64,000 bases of DNA from Dasypus novemcinctus (GCF_030445035.2 NC_080673.1:161134216-161198215); one strand, 5' to 3'; positions 12,301 to 23,814 are shown, counted from the stretch's first letter. Notes: generated by a model not told the origin, from the letters alone. A program made the numbers and translations.

Positions 12301-12594
12301 TGAAGATTTACATGTCTTTAGGGAGACCCCCTTGAAAACAAGTGAGAAGCAAGTTCAGTCTACTCACAGTTCCACATTTCTCCATCTATAAATTGAGATG
12401 TTATATGGTAGTTGGTTTGCAAAGGGTAGTCTACTGATGTGCTTTTCTAACTATTGTAAATCACAACCCTGGGTAAACAAATTTAGGAAACATCAATTTC
12501 ACGTAGTGTTTCCTATCCCAACACAGCAGGATTATGTCCTATTGCATAAAGGATCATATGCCTTCATTCTCTCCTGGTAATATTGAGAATAGCT

Positions 12595-13620
12595 ATTTTT
12601 AAACTTTTTTATTGAAATTTATCATTCATACATGAACATCCATAAACAATAAGTGTGTAAGTTGTGAACTTACAAAACAAACATACATATCATCATTCAG
12701 GGCTCCCATTCATTACCCCAACACCAATACCTTGCATTGTTGTGAAATTGATACAAACTATGAACGAGCATCATCAAAACATTACTACTAGCATTAGCCA
12801 GAATCTTACTTTTTGAGTATTTTCCCCCCAACCTATCCTGTTAATGACACCCTGTATTGGTATTATACACTTGTTATAGTTCATAAGAGAATGTTCTCTT
12901 GTCTGTTCTACTACCCACAGTCCATCTTCCACCACAGTATTCATTGCATTATACAGTCCCATGCTCTGTACAATCCATTCAAAGTGTCTGCTCAGTGGCT
13001 CTCATATTCAACATAGAGTTGTGTTGTAATCACCTCAGTCAATTTTAGAATGCTTTTATTATTCCAAAAGGAAAAATCCCTTACTACTTATACATCCCTA
13101 TTGTTATCCCTTAGAATTGATATATTTTCTTTGCCATTATTGCAAAATTATTACAGTATTACTGTTAACTATAATTCATGTTATATTGGTTGTAATTTTC
13201 CTATATAACACCACATAACTTAACACTTAGTAAAGGAAGAGCATTCTTATACTGCCACAATCTTCATCCGCCACCAAAATCACTATATTATACAATCCCT
13301 ACATTACTCTCAAGCTTCCTTTCTATTGAAATATTATATCCACAGACTACCCCTCTCAGCCACACATTTATAAATCAGCAGTGTTAGTTAGATTCACTAT
13401 AATGTATTACCATCAACTCTATTCATTTCCACACATTTATGATAAATCTTATTAAAACTTCTACATACATTGAATATCAGCTCCTATTCCCAACCCACAT
13501 TCAATTTCCTAGTAACCTATACTCTAGAATTTACTTCCATGAGTTTACTCATCACTTTAGTTCATATTTGTGTTGCCATAAAGTGTTTGTCCTTTTGTGT
13601 CAGACACAAAAGGACATACG
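12595..13620 (-). mobile_element. L1 3'UTR, antisense
   Basis: The same 3'UTR occurs at 56065-57000: poly-T start, 'cataaacaataagtgtgtaag', 'ccccccaacctatcctgtt', 'tttccacacatttatgataaa'. It ends where ORF2-adjacent sequence should follow, at a fold-back palindrome (13588-13616). Confidence 0.7.
13588..13616. repeat. 29-bp fold-back palindrome at L1 breakpoint
   Basis: TGTCCTTTTGTGTC at 13588-13601 and its exact reverse complement at 13603-13616 are separated by a single A. The left arm is normal antisense L1; the right arm is the same L1 bases in sense. Confidence 0.8.
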
Positions 13621-13824
13621 TTTTTAAGAAAGATGCACAGAAAATATATGACAAGCATGAAACCAACACATAGCATATGTAAGTTGAAAATCTTATTGTG
13701 AAAGATCCCAATTTTAAATTGTTCTTAAGTTCACTCATAGTTCGTTTATGGTTGAAGTTGTAGGAGTGGTAGATGAATACTGTCCAAATGAGACAACTTC
13801 TGTATGCTTTCAGTGATGCCCGTT

Positions 13825-14455
13825 TCTGGACTTCAAATTCTTTCTGGGGTTTGGGTTATATGGTCACCTTCCAAGGCTTTCAAGATCTACATGGATCTCT
13901 ACATATGCCTACATATGATCCCCCACTCCTATGCCTATATGCAGTCCCACCACAATTACCTCCCTTCCTACAGTTATTTGCAATTACTCCAAGAGAACAC
14001 ATGGCCTTAGTGTTAGTTTCTTAGCTGCTAAAACCAGGCAATGGGTTGGCTCAACAATAGGAATTTACTGATTCATAGTTTCAGAGGTGAGAAGGCTTGC
14101 TTCCTCCTGGGGTTGGTATCTTCTGGCTGGCCTGGGTTCTTTTGGCTTTTCCTTCACATGGCAACGCACATGGCAGTGTTTCCTCCCTTTTTTCCCGGTT
14201 CTGTTGACTTCCAGCTTCTGGCTCCTCCCTATGGCTTCTCCTTTCCCCGCCAAATTTCCTTTGCTTATATGGACTTCAGCTATATGGAATTAAGGCCCAC
14301 CCTCATTCCTTAATAACATCTGCAAAGTTCCTTTTTAGAAATGGATTCATACCCACAGGACCAGGGGTTGGGACTTGAGCATGTCTTTTGGGGAGACACA
14401 ATTCAATCCCCAACACTCAGTATGAGGGAAAGAAGAAACCAAAACCTTGTTCGTT
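13825..14455 (+). repeat. Unassigned ~200-bp repeat, copy 1, split by an LTR
   Basis: 13825-14010 aligns with 16165-16345 ('tttctggggttt', 'tttcaaggtctacatggatct' type segments, 'attactccaagag'). The match resumes after the inserted LTR at 14416-14455, where 'gggaaagaagaaacc' pairs with 'gggaaagatgaaacc'. Confidence 0.6.
14011..14415 (-). mobile_element. MaLR-type solo LTR, minus strand
   Basis: It starts TGTTAGTTTCTTAGCTGC and ends GGGGAGACACAATTCAATCC then CCAACA, the reverse of a MaLR LTR. Flanks CTTAG (14006-14010) and CTCAG (14416-14420) are a 4-of-5 target duplication. Confidence 0.7.
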
Positions 14456-14802
14456 TCTTCTCATCACTTCCTTTGTATCTTTATAATGACCCAAATTCAT
14501 AATTGGCATTTATAAACGTCTGTGTCAGGCATTGATCTAGATGTTGGAAAAATAAAACCACATTTCCTTCCGGAAAGGAACCAACATTCTGGGATACATT
14601 ACCCAATATGCACCATGAAAGAAGTATGGGCAAGGTACATTGGGGGCACAAAACAGGGCATGACTGATCACACCAATGGAGTCTCTAAGAAAAACTTCAT
14701 CAAAAAGGTACTTCTTAAGGAAAGTACAGAATAGTCATATGTGCACAGAGGAGGGCAGGAATCAGGTATTAAGCATTGGAAACAGCATGAACAAAAATGC
14801 AG

Positions 14803-15088
14803 AGGGGGAAGCGGCTGTAGCTCAATCAGTTGGACTCCCATCTACCATATGGGAGGCCCTGAGTTGGTGTCCCAGGGCCTCCTTGTGAAGGCAGCCTCTC
14901 CCACTCACCATAGAGAGCCACCAAACCCCAAGTGCCATAGAGTGCTGACTCAGCAAGGTGACCCAACAGAAAGGGAGACAAGTGAAAACACAGAAGAGCA
15001 CGCAGCAAATGGACACAGAGAGCAGACAACAAGCAAGCCATGGGGGGGGGGGGGGGGGGGCGGGGACAGAAATGAAAAAAAAAGGCAG
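14803..15088 (+). mobile_element. DAS-type SINE, short-body variant
   Basis: A tRNA-like head (GCTGTAGCTCAATCAGTTGG) leads to a body with 'gcagcaaatggacacagagagc', a 19-base G run and an A-rich tail. Flanks GCAGAGG at about 14799 and 15084 may be the target duplication. Confidence 0.75.
15042..15060 (+). repeat. Poly-G run (19 G)
   Basis: Nineteen G in a row, then C and four G, near the SINE tail. It can form a G-quadruplex and is prone to length error in replication and sequencing. Confidence 0.9.
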
Positions 15089-15234
15089 AGGTTTTAAATG
15101 ACACAATACACAAAAGAAGAGCTGAGGGTTTTGCCAGAGCTGGGTCTTGGATTGAGAAGGGGTCATGGTAAGAGATGACTTTAAAAAGAAGGAACAGTCA
15201 CCTCATGGAGGTTCTAACATTTCATACTAAGGTA

Positions 15235-15450
15235 TAATAGTTGTAGTACATATATTTGAGTACTTACTATGTACCAAGTACTATTCTAGACTCCTTGCTT
15301 GCATGAACTCATTTGATTCTTTGGGGAAAAAAAAAAACTCTGGATAGATAGAATTTTTATTCCCTTTTAGTCATGAAGAAACTGAGTCACAGAGTAATTT
15401 AGTATCTTGCCCAAGGTCACACACTAGAAAATAGAGGAGCCAGGAAATTT
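15235..15450 (+). repeat. MIR SINE
   Basis: 'gagtacttactatgtaccaagtac', 'gaagaaactgagtcacagag' and 'cttgcccaaggtcacacac' appear in MIR order. Confidence 0.75.
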
Positions 15451-15694
15451 GACATAAAAATTGGACTCTTAACCAACATACTGACTGCATGCAGTAGTGA
15501 GTGAATTCTTCTATTGTAAGCAGTGAGCCATTGAAAAGCCTCAAGTAGAAAAATAAATCTAATTATTCTTGTAGTATATGATGAGACAGGATAGGAAAGA
15601 AGAGAGATGGGAGTCAGTAAGGGAGGAGGAAATAAGATGCAGAGAAATGATGTTAAATAAGTAAAAGCTATATTACTCAGGAACTGATTAAATG

Positions 15695-16045
15695 TAGGGT
15701 CTATATCAATTAGCTTTTGATGAATAACTAACCCCCTACCCAAAATTTAGTGGCTTAAAATAACAATTATTTATTTAAATCATAGGTTTATGGAGTATCC
15801 AGAATGGTTTAGGAGGGATTTGCTCATGTGTTCAAGTCAGCTGGTGGATCATCTGTAAGACTGCTTTGCTGGTTGGGATGAATCAGTTAATTCAGCTCTG
15901 CTTCATGTGCTCCACCAGGCTATCCCAGGCCTGTTCTAATGGGAGGAGAACAGAGTTCTAGGAAAGACTTTTCCTGGGAGAAAATAGCAGAAGTGTGCAA
16001 GGTCACTTGAGACTTAGAACTGGCACCATCAATCTTCCTTAAGGC
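15695..16045 (-). mobile_element. Old LTR-like repeat, minus strand
   Basis: 'tagtggcttaaaataacaattatttattt' at the start and 'gcaaggtcacttgagacttagaactggcacc' near the end match the layout of a common old mammalian LTR-like repeat. Limits and family are uncertain. Confidence 0.4.
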
Positions 16046-17042
16046 TATTAATCAAAATAAGTCACAAGTAATTTCTCCAAAGAAGATATACAAATGACCA
16101 ATATGAACATGAAAATATCATGGATGTGCAAATCAAAACCATAATGAGGTACCACGTCACACCCTAGACTTTACCTTCTTTCTGGGGTTTTGACTTAATG
16201 GTCATTTTTCAAGTCTTTCAAGGTCTACATGGATCTACAGTGTTACCTAGCTACGTCCCCCGCCAACATGCCTACACTGAGTCCCATACCAAAGGCACGT
16301 AGCTATTACTCCAAGAGCACACACAGCCTTAGCATTTGGGAAAGATGAAACCATATAAGATACCTATAATCAAAAACATAAATAATGACAAATGTTGGCA
16401 AGGATGTGCAAAAATTTGAACCCTTATTCCCTGATAGTAGAAATGTAAAGTGGTACAACCCCTGTGGAAAACAGTTTAGCAGTTCCTCAAACAGTCACAT
16501 AGAATTGCTATGTGACCCAGATATTCCATTCTTAGAGAAATGAAAACATGCATTCACACAAAAACTTCTACATGAGGTTTCACAGCAGCATTATTTACAT
16601 CAGCCAAAATGTGGGACCAATCCAAATATCTATTAACTAATGAATAGATAAATAAAATTTGCCATGTTCATACAATGGAATATTATTTGGCTATAAAAAT
16701 AATTAAGTACTGAGACATGCTACAAAATGGATGAAACTTGAAAACATTATGCTAAGTGAATGAAGCCAGACACAAAAGACCACATATTTATATTAAGTCC
16801 ATAGTGGACAAAAGACAGAAACTAGATTAGTTGTCACTAGGGTTGGGATGGAGGCAAGAGACTATGGAGAATGACGGCTAACGGATACAGGGTTTCTTGG
16901 AAGTTGATGAAAATGTTCTAAAATTGATTGTATTGGTGGTTGTGCAAATGTGAATATATTAAAAATCATTGAATTGTACACTTTAAATGGGTGAATTTTA
17001 TGGCATGTGAATTATATATCAACAAAGTTACACTTAAAAAGA
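16046..17042 (+). mobile_element. Old L1 3' end, sense strand, interrupted
   Basis: It carries ORF2 C-terminal sequence ('ctccaaagaagatatacaaatg', 'atgcaaatcaaaacc', 'tacaatggaatattatt', 'aaaatggatgaaacttg') and the 3'UTR to 'gtacactttaaatgggtgaat'. The frame is decayed. Repeat copy 2 (16165-16365) interrupts it. Confidence 0.8.
16165..16365 (+). repeat. Unassigned ~200-bp repeat, copy 2
   Basis: It sits within the L1, between 'tcacaccctagac' and 'tataatcaaaaac', in place of a few L1 bases. It matches 13825-14010 and 14416-14455. No ORF, tail or clear target duplication was seen. Confidence 0.6.
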
Positions 17043-17960
17043 GATTTATAGTGGTGAAAAATAAAATCGGTCTGAGATGACCTTGTAATTATAGATTTGC
17101 TAATTTAGCTACTATATTTGATATTAGAAAAAATATATTTAATGTGTAAATACTTGGAACAAAAATTTAATTATATGTCACAAGACCTACTCAGTTTCAA
17201 GGGGAGTAGAAATAGATCCACCTCTTGATAGGAGAAGCTTCAAAGTCATATTGCAAAGGATGTGGAGATGGGATGAGTAGATGAACATTGTCATTTTTTG
17301 AAATCTAATTGAGGTATTAAGGGGAAAAAAGCATACTATGACTCCCTAGTTTCTTGCATGAGAAACTGGGATGGCTGATGACGCCAATTACAGAGATAGA
17401 GTCCAAAGGCTCCTATACTGATTTCCCCAGAAAATAAGTATCCATGCATATTTCCAGTGGTCTGAAAGACATATCTGCATGAAAGACAATAACTACAAGA
17501 ATTATGGTAGAATAGTCAACATACAATTGAACTTTTAAAAAAATATTGATCACTATATATTGTATGATGCAATAGTTGAATCAACTTAACTTTCTCAGCA
17601 AACTGCCAGAATATGTGGAAATAAGTCATGATTTCTTTTGATGTCTGAAGCCATAAAAACTCTACTTTCACATCTGTCAAATCAGCCTTCTTGTGGGAAT
17701 TCACCAATATAAAACCATTGTCAAGAATGCTATAAAAATAGGCTTTATGTTCACTGAGCTCTGCTAGTTTTAAAATCAAATTAAAGGCCCTCATAGGAAT
17801 AGGAAAGTTTTGTGTGTTCTATTGACAAGAAAAAGAGCAGGATTGTAAGAATGAAAGCTGCTTTCTTTAGGGGATACAAGGGAGTACAGGTGGGATGTGA
17901 CTATTCATTTTCAAGAACTAGGTTTCACATGAGCAAGTAAACTAAACTCAGTTTTTTACC
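17043..17960. other. Nothing recognised
   Basis: Diverged intergenic DNA. The minus-strand open frame at 17516-17794 (92 codons) has no recognisable family and no supporting splice or promoter signals. Confidence 0.4.
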
Positions 17961-18350
17961 CTGATATTCAAGAATTTTACCAGCCTTCCAAAATTCATCT
18001 CTCAATCCATATTTTTCAACCCTTTCTTAAATTTAGCCTAAGATATTTTCCAAGTGATCCATGTGCCATCCCACAAACTTACGTCCTTCCTTATTTCTTT
18101 GCCTTCACTCACATCTTTACCCTCTGTTTGTGCTGTTTCCTATTATCTCAGTTCTTCAAAAATATTACTTGACCTCCATGTCATTACTCCAATGCGAACT
18201 AATTTCAGCAGCACATTATGATGTCTGTTTCATGAACCCCCGCTCAATTTTGCACCTCACTCTTGTCACTTATCTCAGCCTGCTTTCTACTAGAATTTTT
18301 ATTTGTTTTACCCTTACTTCTTGTACATTTCCTGAGGACACATGAATCCA
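17961..18350 (+). repeat. Possible L2 fragment
   Basis: Pyrimidine-rich sequence with an L2-like sequence of phrases ('ttccttatttctttgccttcactcac', 'ctttaccctctgtttg'). Weak. Confidence 0.3.
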
Positions 18351-18500
18351 ATCTTTTTCAATGTGGAGTAGCCAAGAATGGGAAATGGGGAGTGAGATTA
18401 GAGTCTCTCCGCCAAAAAACAGTTCAATTTTTATCTGCTTCCAATAATGGCCCATAAATTTCCACAGAATATATCATTTAAAGATAGACTTGTGTAGATT

Positions 18501-18894
18501 AAAAATATATACTTTTTTTTTAAGATTTATTTATTTAATTCCCCCCCCCCCCCCCGCGCCCCCAGTTATCTGTTCTCTGTGTCTATTTGCTGTGTCTTGT
18601 TTCTTTTTCTGTTGTCCTCAGCGGGCAAGGGAAGAGTGGGTGGCGCCATTCCTGGGCAGGCTGCACTTTCTTTCGCGCTGGGCAGCTCTCCTTACTGGGC
18701 GCACTCCTTGCACGTGGGGCTCCCCTACGCGGGGGACACCCCTGCGTGGCAAGGCACTCCTTGCGTGCATCAGCCTTGCGCATGGGCCAGCTCCACACGG
18801 GTCAAGGAGGCCCGGGGTTTGAACCGTGGACCTCCCATGTGGTAAACGGACACTCTAACCACTGGGTCAAGTCTGTTTCCCAAAAAAATATATA
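18501..18894 (-). mobile_element. Long DAS-type SINE, minus strand
   Basis: The plus strand shows the T-rich tail, a 15-base C run (18541-18555), the G+C-rich body, then the reversed tRNA head ending near 18880. AAAAATATATA flanks it at 18501-18511 and 18884-18894, though part may be simple A+T sequence. Open frames here are SINE artefacts. Confidence 0.85.
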
Positions 18895-19004
18895 TGTTTG
18901 AAAACTACTGTTTTCTTATTTTTGTATCATGTGCTGATCCGAGCACAATCCCTTCCCCATGGTGGTGGACATTGATATGTGTGTGTTAAAATGATTTGGA
19001 CTGG

Positions 19005-19390
19005 TACTGAGAAAACTAGATATCCATATGTAAAACAATGAAGATGGAACCCTACCTCATACTATATATAAAAATTAACTCAAAATGGATCAAAGACCTA
19101 AATATTAGAACCAATATTATAGAATTCCTAAGAGAAAACATAGGGGAGGATATTCAACACCTTGTATTAGGCAATGATTTCTTAGACCTTACACAAAAAA
19201 CATGAGCAGAAAAAGAAAAAAAATGGATAAATGGAACTTCACAAAATCAAAAGCTTTTAAGCAACAAAGGACTTTTTCATGAAAGTAAAACAACAACTTA
19301 CAGAATGGGAAGACATTTTGGAAACCACTTATACAATAAATGTTTAATATCTAATATAAAGAAATCCTACTGAACAATAACAAGACACAC
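19005..19390 (+). mobile_element. L1 ORF2 3' fragment
   Basis: 'tcaaaatggatcaaagacctaaatat', 'gaattcctaagagaaaacatag' and 'aaatcaaaagctttt' follow L1 ORF2 near its C-terminus. Stops and indels break the frame. Confidence 0.75.
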
Positions 19391-19395
19391 AAACT

Positions 19396-19735
19396 GTATT
19401 AGTTAGGATTCTCTAGGGAAACAGAACTGGCAGAATATATATGTAAATATTATGAGATTTTTATAAGAACTCTCTTTCAACTGTGGGAATGGGCAAGTCC
19501 AAATTCCACAGGGCAGGCCACAAGCAGAGAACTCTGATGAAGGTTTTCGGTGAAGTTGGCTGGCTGAGGTGGAGATGGAAATTCTCTCCTGACTGCTGAA
19601 ATCATCACTTCTCTTCATAAAGCCTTCGCCTGACTGGATAAGACATCTCAAATTGCTGAAGGCAAACTCTCAGTTGATTATAGATGTATTCAGCCATAGA
19701 TAAAACCAACTTTTTGATAACTTAGGAAGAGGCCA
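19396..19735 (-). repeat. LTR-like repeat, left arm of an inverted pair
   Basis: It starts TGTATTAGTTAGGATTCTC, the reversed end of an LTR-like repeat. About 230 bases are the reverse complement of 21845-22079 at high but imperfect identity. Confidence 0.65.
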
Positions 19736-19864
19736 TACATGTGGGCTGGGAAAGAGATGGTAATATGGTGAAAGTGGGGGCAATGGGCATTTGGACCACT
19801 TCCTCATGTAATGTACTCATGCCTTCAGAAATTACTTGAGCCTTATCTCATATATACCACTTCC

Positions 19865-19970
19865 TTTATTTATTTATTTACTTTTAATTCTTTTTTTAAA
19901 AGATATATAGATCACAAAAAATGTTACATTAAAAAATACAAGAGGTTCCCATATACCTTACACCCCACCG
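19865..19970 (-). mobile_element. L1 3'UTR tip, antisense
   Basis: Poly-T and 'aaaagatatatagatcacaaaaaatg' then 'gttcccatataccttacacccca' match the far 3' end of an L1, heavily 5'-truncated. Confidence 0.5.
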
Positions 19971-20004
19971 CGAGCAGCAAAAGAAAAAACAGATAAATGG
20001 GACC

Positions 20005-20456
20005 TGTTGGGGTTCAGAAGCGGGAAGAGTCTTGTCCAGCAAGACTCAGACACATGAAGAGAGCACACACATACACGCTGTTGTATGCTCAAAGAAGAAG
20101 CCTCCTTTTATTAGTTTTTACCCAGTATATATACTTCTCAGATTCTTAGCTATGATGTAGAATTGACAAGTGATTATGACTTAGCAATTTGTTTTCCTGG
20201 TTAATCATAAGTATTTCTGACCTAGCACAGCTCATGATTAAATGTCTCATTGTATGTTTATAGCAGGCTATGTTCTGAATATTACAGTTGCTTTCACGCC
20301 CTTGCATACTCAACAAATTTTCCTGGGTACTATGTGACTTACAAGGCTTCCTATGATGGCACCAGTATGCTCTAGGCTTTACCGACAGCCAGGATTAGCT
20401 ATCTCAGCCAAGGTTAGGGCCTTACAGAGGCAGCCTGGTAGGCCACAGGGACTACA
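20005..20456 (-). mobile_element. Solo LTR, class II (ERVK-like), minus strand
   Basis: A 452-base unit running TGTTGGGGTTCAG to GGGACTACA on the plus strand, so the LTR reads TGTAGTCCC..CCCCAACA on the minus strand. An AATAAA lies on the minus strand near 20110. The flanking bases GGGACC and ACTGTT do not form a duplication, and the L1 on each side lacks the bases between, so the site has been rearranged. The class call is an inference from ends and length. Confidence 0.6.
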
Positions 20457-20720
20457 ACTGTTGGAGAGGATGTGGAGGAATGGAAACACTTATCCACTGC
20501 TGGTGGAAATGGAGAAGGATCCAGTCATTCTGGAAGACAGTTTGGCAGTTCCTCAAAACACTAGACATAGATTTGCCATATGACCTAGCAATTCCACTGC
20601 TGGGTATATACCCAGAAGAACTGAAAACAAGGACAAAAATCAATATATGCCTACCAATGTTCATAGCGGCATTATTCACTATTGCCAAAAGTTGGAATCA
20701 ACCCAAATGCCCATACCACT
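20457..20720 (+). mobile_element. L1 ORF2 C-terminal fragment
   Basis: 'ttggagaggatgtggagg', 'cctagcaattccactgctgggtatatacc' and 'gcattattcactattgccaaaa' are L1 ORF2. The bases at 19971-20004 are the same L1 strand before the ERVK-like LTR, with about 330 L1 bases missing in between. Confidence 0.8.
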
Positions 20721-20724
20721 TTCT

Positions 20725-21800
20725 TTTGATGATGAAGTGCTGCTTGCATGACCAACTTGATGGTTTGGTGGGTCAGACATCACCCAGTTCATGATAGGCA
20801 ATTCAGGTCTCATGATAACTTTGAGGCCCATGATCAAGTATTCAGTCTCTACTAAGGCCCAGTAGCAGGCCAAAAGCTGTTTCTCAAAAGAATTGTTTTC
20901 TGCAGAGGATGGAAAAGCTGTGCTACAAAATCCTAAAGGTTTGCATTGTGCTTCTCATATAGGGGCCTGCTAAAGCCTCCAGACAACTTCTGGTACTTCT
21001 AGCATCACTGAATCTGAAGTAGCAGAGCAGCTTGAACAGCAGCCCAGACCTATTGCCAAGTCTCCTTTTATGCCAGTGCCCCCTCAAAAGTAGCAGCTTT
21101 TCAGGTCACTCAGTAAAGGAATTAGAGTATCACATCCAAATGAGGAATATGCTACCTCCAAAATCCAAAGAAGCCAACTAGGCACTCTGCCATTTTTTGG
21201 TTATAGGAGAGGCCAGATGCAACATTTTATTCTTTACCTTAGAAGGTATATCTCATCATGCCCACCCCATTGGACACCTAGAAATTTCACTGAGGTGAAA
21301 GGCCATTTTGGATTTTATCTTTCACCCTCTGATACACAAATACCTTTCCAACAAATCTAGAGTACTTGTTATTTCTTTCTCACTAGGTTAAATCAACCTA
21401 ATATCATAATATAATGAACCAGTGTGTTATCTACTGGGAGGAAGAGATAATCAAGGTCCCTAGAGACTAGATTGACTTGGGCTATGCTAGAGAGTGATAT
21501 ACCCATGAGGAAGGCCAGCTGAAAGCAAATTGTTTCTGGTGGTTTTTTACCAACAGCAATTGAGAAAAAGGCATTTGCCAGATCAATAGCCATGTACCCA
21601 TACCAGGGTATGTGTTGATTTGTTCAAACAATGATACCACATCTGGAACCGGTATGATTAGAGTCAATACCTGGTTAAGTTTATGATAATCTACCAAGAT
21701 CCATCTGTTTTCTACACAGGACAAATATGAAAATTGACAGGAGATGTGTTTGGAACCAACAACCCTGCATATATCTACAATCAACTGAGGAGATTACCTT
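20725..21800 (-). pseudogene. ERV-L pol remnant (reverse transcriptase region)
   Basis: Two overlapping minus-strand frames (21482-21784 and 21393-21593) show ERV-L reverse transcriptase: a VDYHKLNQV block, then IDLANAFFSI, then LVHYI. The frame shifts between these blocks, so they are on different frames, and the catalytic box after LVHYI has lost its paired aspartates. Downstream sequence to about 20725 is plausible pol but carries many stops. This is an ancient dead provirus fragment with no LTR that can be paired to it. Confidence 0.8.
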
Positions 21801-21844
21801 CAACAATGAGAGAAGTCTGATCCAAATGGTTGATGGCTTTTAAA

Positions 21845-22079
21845 GGAGAAGTGATTTCAGCAGGCAGAAGAGAGAATTTTCATCTCCACTTCAACCAGCC
21901 AGCTTCACCTGGGGAATTCACTGAAAACCTTCATCGGAGTTCCTAGATTATGACCTGCCTTATGGAATTTGGACTTGCCCATTTCCATAGTCATGTGAGA
22001 TAATTCTTACAAAACTTTAATAATATTTTCAGATACCTTGTATATAGGGTTCTGTTTCCTTGAGAACCCTGACTAATCC
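21845..22079 (+). repeat. LTR-like repeat, right arm of an inverted pair
   Basis: It is the reverse complement of 19396-19625: 'gagaagtgatttcagcagg', 'ggaatttggacttgccca' and the end 'gagaaccctgactaatcca'. Same repeat family, opposite strand. Confidence 0.65.
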
Positions 22080-22189
22080 AGCTTTGGTACTAGAAGAGAA
22101 ACGGAATGTAAGGATTAATTTTCTGAACTGGTTCTGGGTTTTTCTTTTTTAATTGATTTATCTGATTAGATTTAAAGGCACTAATGACT

Positions 22190-22605
22190 CTGTTTCCAAC
22201 AGTCAAATAGCACTGGTAGCTGACCTTAAAATAAGGAATTTATTCTGGATTACCCAGGTATGTCCAATATAATCATAAGGGTTCCTTAAATGTGGATGAG
22301 GCAGGCAGGAGAGTTAGAGCCAGGAAGATGGCATCACAAGAAAGACTCAACCAGCCACTTCAGGCATTGAAGATGAAAGGGGACATATTCAAAAGAATTC
22401 AAACAGGGTCTATAAACTGAAAAAGGCAAGAAATCAGATTCTCCCCTAGAAGCTCCAGGAAGGAACAGAGCCATGTCCACCCCTTGATTTTAGTCCAGTG
22501 AAATTCATTTCAGACTTCTAACCTCCAGACCTGTAAGATAATAAAATTATATTATTTGAAGCCCTAAATGTGTGTTAATTTGTTAGAGAAGGAATGAAAC
22601 TAATA
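22190..22605 (+). mobile_element. MaLR-type LTR
   Basis: The 3' part has 'gacttctaacctccagacctgtaagataataaaattatattatttgaagcc' and ends 'gaaactaataca', the usual MaLR terminus with its polyadenylation signal. The 5' limit is approximate. Confidence 0.6.
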
Positions 22606-23614
22606 CACCCACCAAAATTATTCTAATCTTCCCCAAAGGCCCAGAAACTGCAACCTCCTTTCCAAATATCTTTCCTATTGCAGTCACCTGTCATTACCCC
22701 AAACTTACTTTATTTGGAAAGATTATAATTTGATAAGATACTGATGTTTTCTATAAATTGCTATGTCAAAACAATTACTAGGAAAGATATTAGCAAAGAC
22801 TTAATGAATATTTAAGTCATGATTATACAGTTATTTTTATTAATGTCATTTCAGACACCAATTTAGAAGCAAAATTTATTTTTAAATCCTCAATTTGCAA
22901 GTAATAATTTTATAAGACTTTTTTTAATTTTTGAGAAAACAAATTTGCTGTATTGTCAGTTGATCTCTCTTTCAAAAACAGACTATTTCAGAAAACCAGG
23001 CATTGTTTGTTTGCTCTTCCTATAATAGGTATGTAAGTAAAGCATAAGGGAATGAGGAGAATAAAGGTGCATAATTTCTTATGCAATTTCACCAAGATAT
23101 TAAGAATATATTTAAAGGACCAAGGTCAACACAATTGGAAATTAAAGAACTCAAATTAATGTTAATGGCTATATAGATTGTTTCTGTTTCTAACATGTTT
23201 TTATCTTAGTACCTTTTAGAAAATATGAAACATTTTAATCTAAACACAAAAAAGTCATCAACAGAAAAGATATGCCAGTGTATTGAGAAAAGCTTAGAGT
23301 GTGAGTTCCTGTAAATTTCCATTTTCTCTTTATGTAACAGAAAGATGATTTTACCCAGCCTAGTTCCTATATTGGTGGATTCTGATGATCAAATGAGATA
23401 GTGTGTTCAAAGTAACTTGTAATCTGCCAAGTCACTCTTTTACCCAGCTCCTAAATACATGCCAAACACCAAGCTAGGCACGTAAACAAGAACAGACAAG
23501 TTGCTGTTCAAACAACAAAATCAACAACTAATGTACAGTATGACATACAATGCCATGATAGTCCACTGCCAATGCAAATTGGAAAAGGGTGGTGAGATAC
23601 TCCAGTATCTAGGG
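22606..23614. other. Nothing recognised
   Basis: Diverged A+T-rich sequence without an exon or confident repeat. Confidence 0.4.
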
Positions 23615-23812
23615 AATAAGAGTGCCTACCATGGGTCAGGTACCATACATACTATGTATTCTACATACATTGCATCATTCCACACTTACAGTAATCCGGT
23701 GACATAGTTTTACTGTGTTTCCTTTTCTACCAATGAGAAAAATGAGGACTAGAAGGTTAACTAACTTTTCCGAGGTCTGATAGCAATAAGTGGTGGAGCC
23801 AAGGCTCACTCA
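23615..23812 (+). repeat. MIR SINE
   Basis: 'gagtgcctaccatgggtcaggtacc', 'ccaatgagaaaaatgaggac' and 'gcaataagtggtggagcc' are in MIR order. Confidence 0.7.
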
Positions 23813-23814
23813 TT

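Noticed and set aside
21393..21784. Reverse transcriptase open frames as a possible live gene
   Set aside because: The frames are shifted against each other, the catalytic box is lost and no gag, env or paired LTR is present; it is a dead ERV-L remnant.
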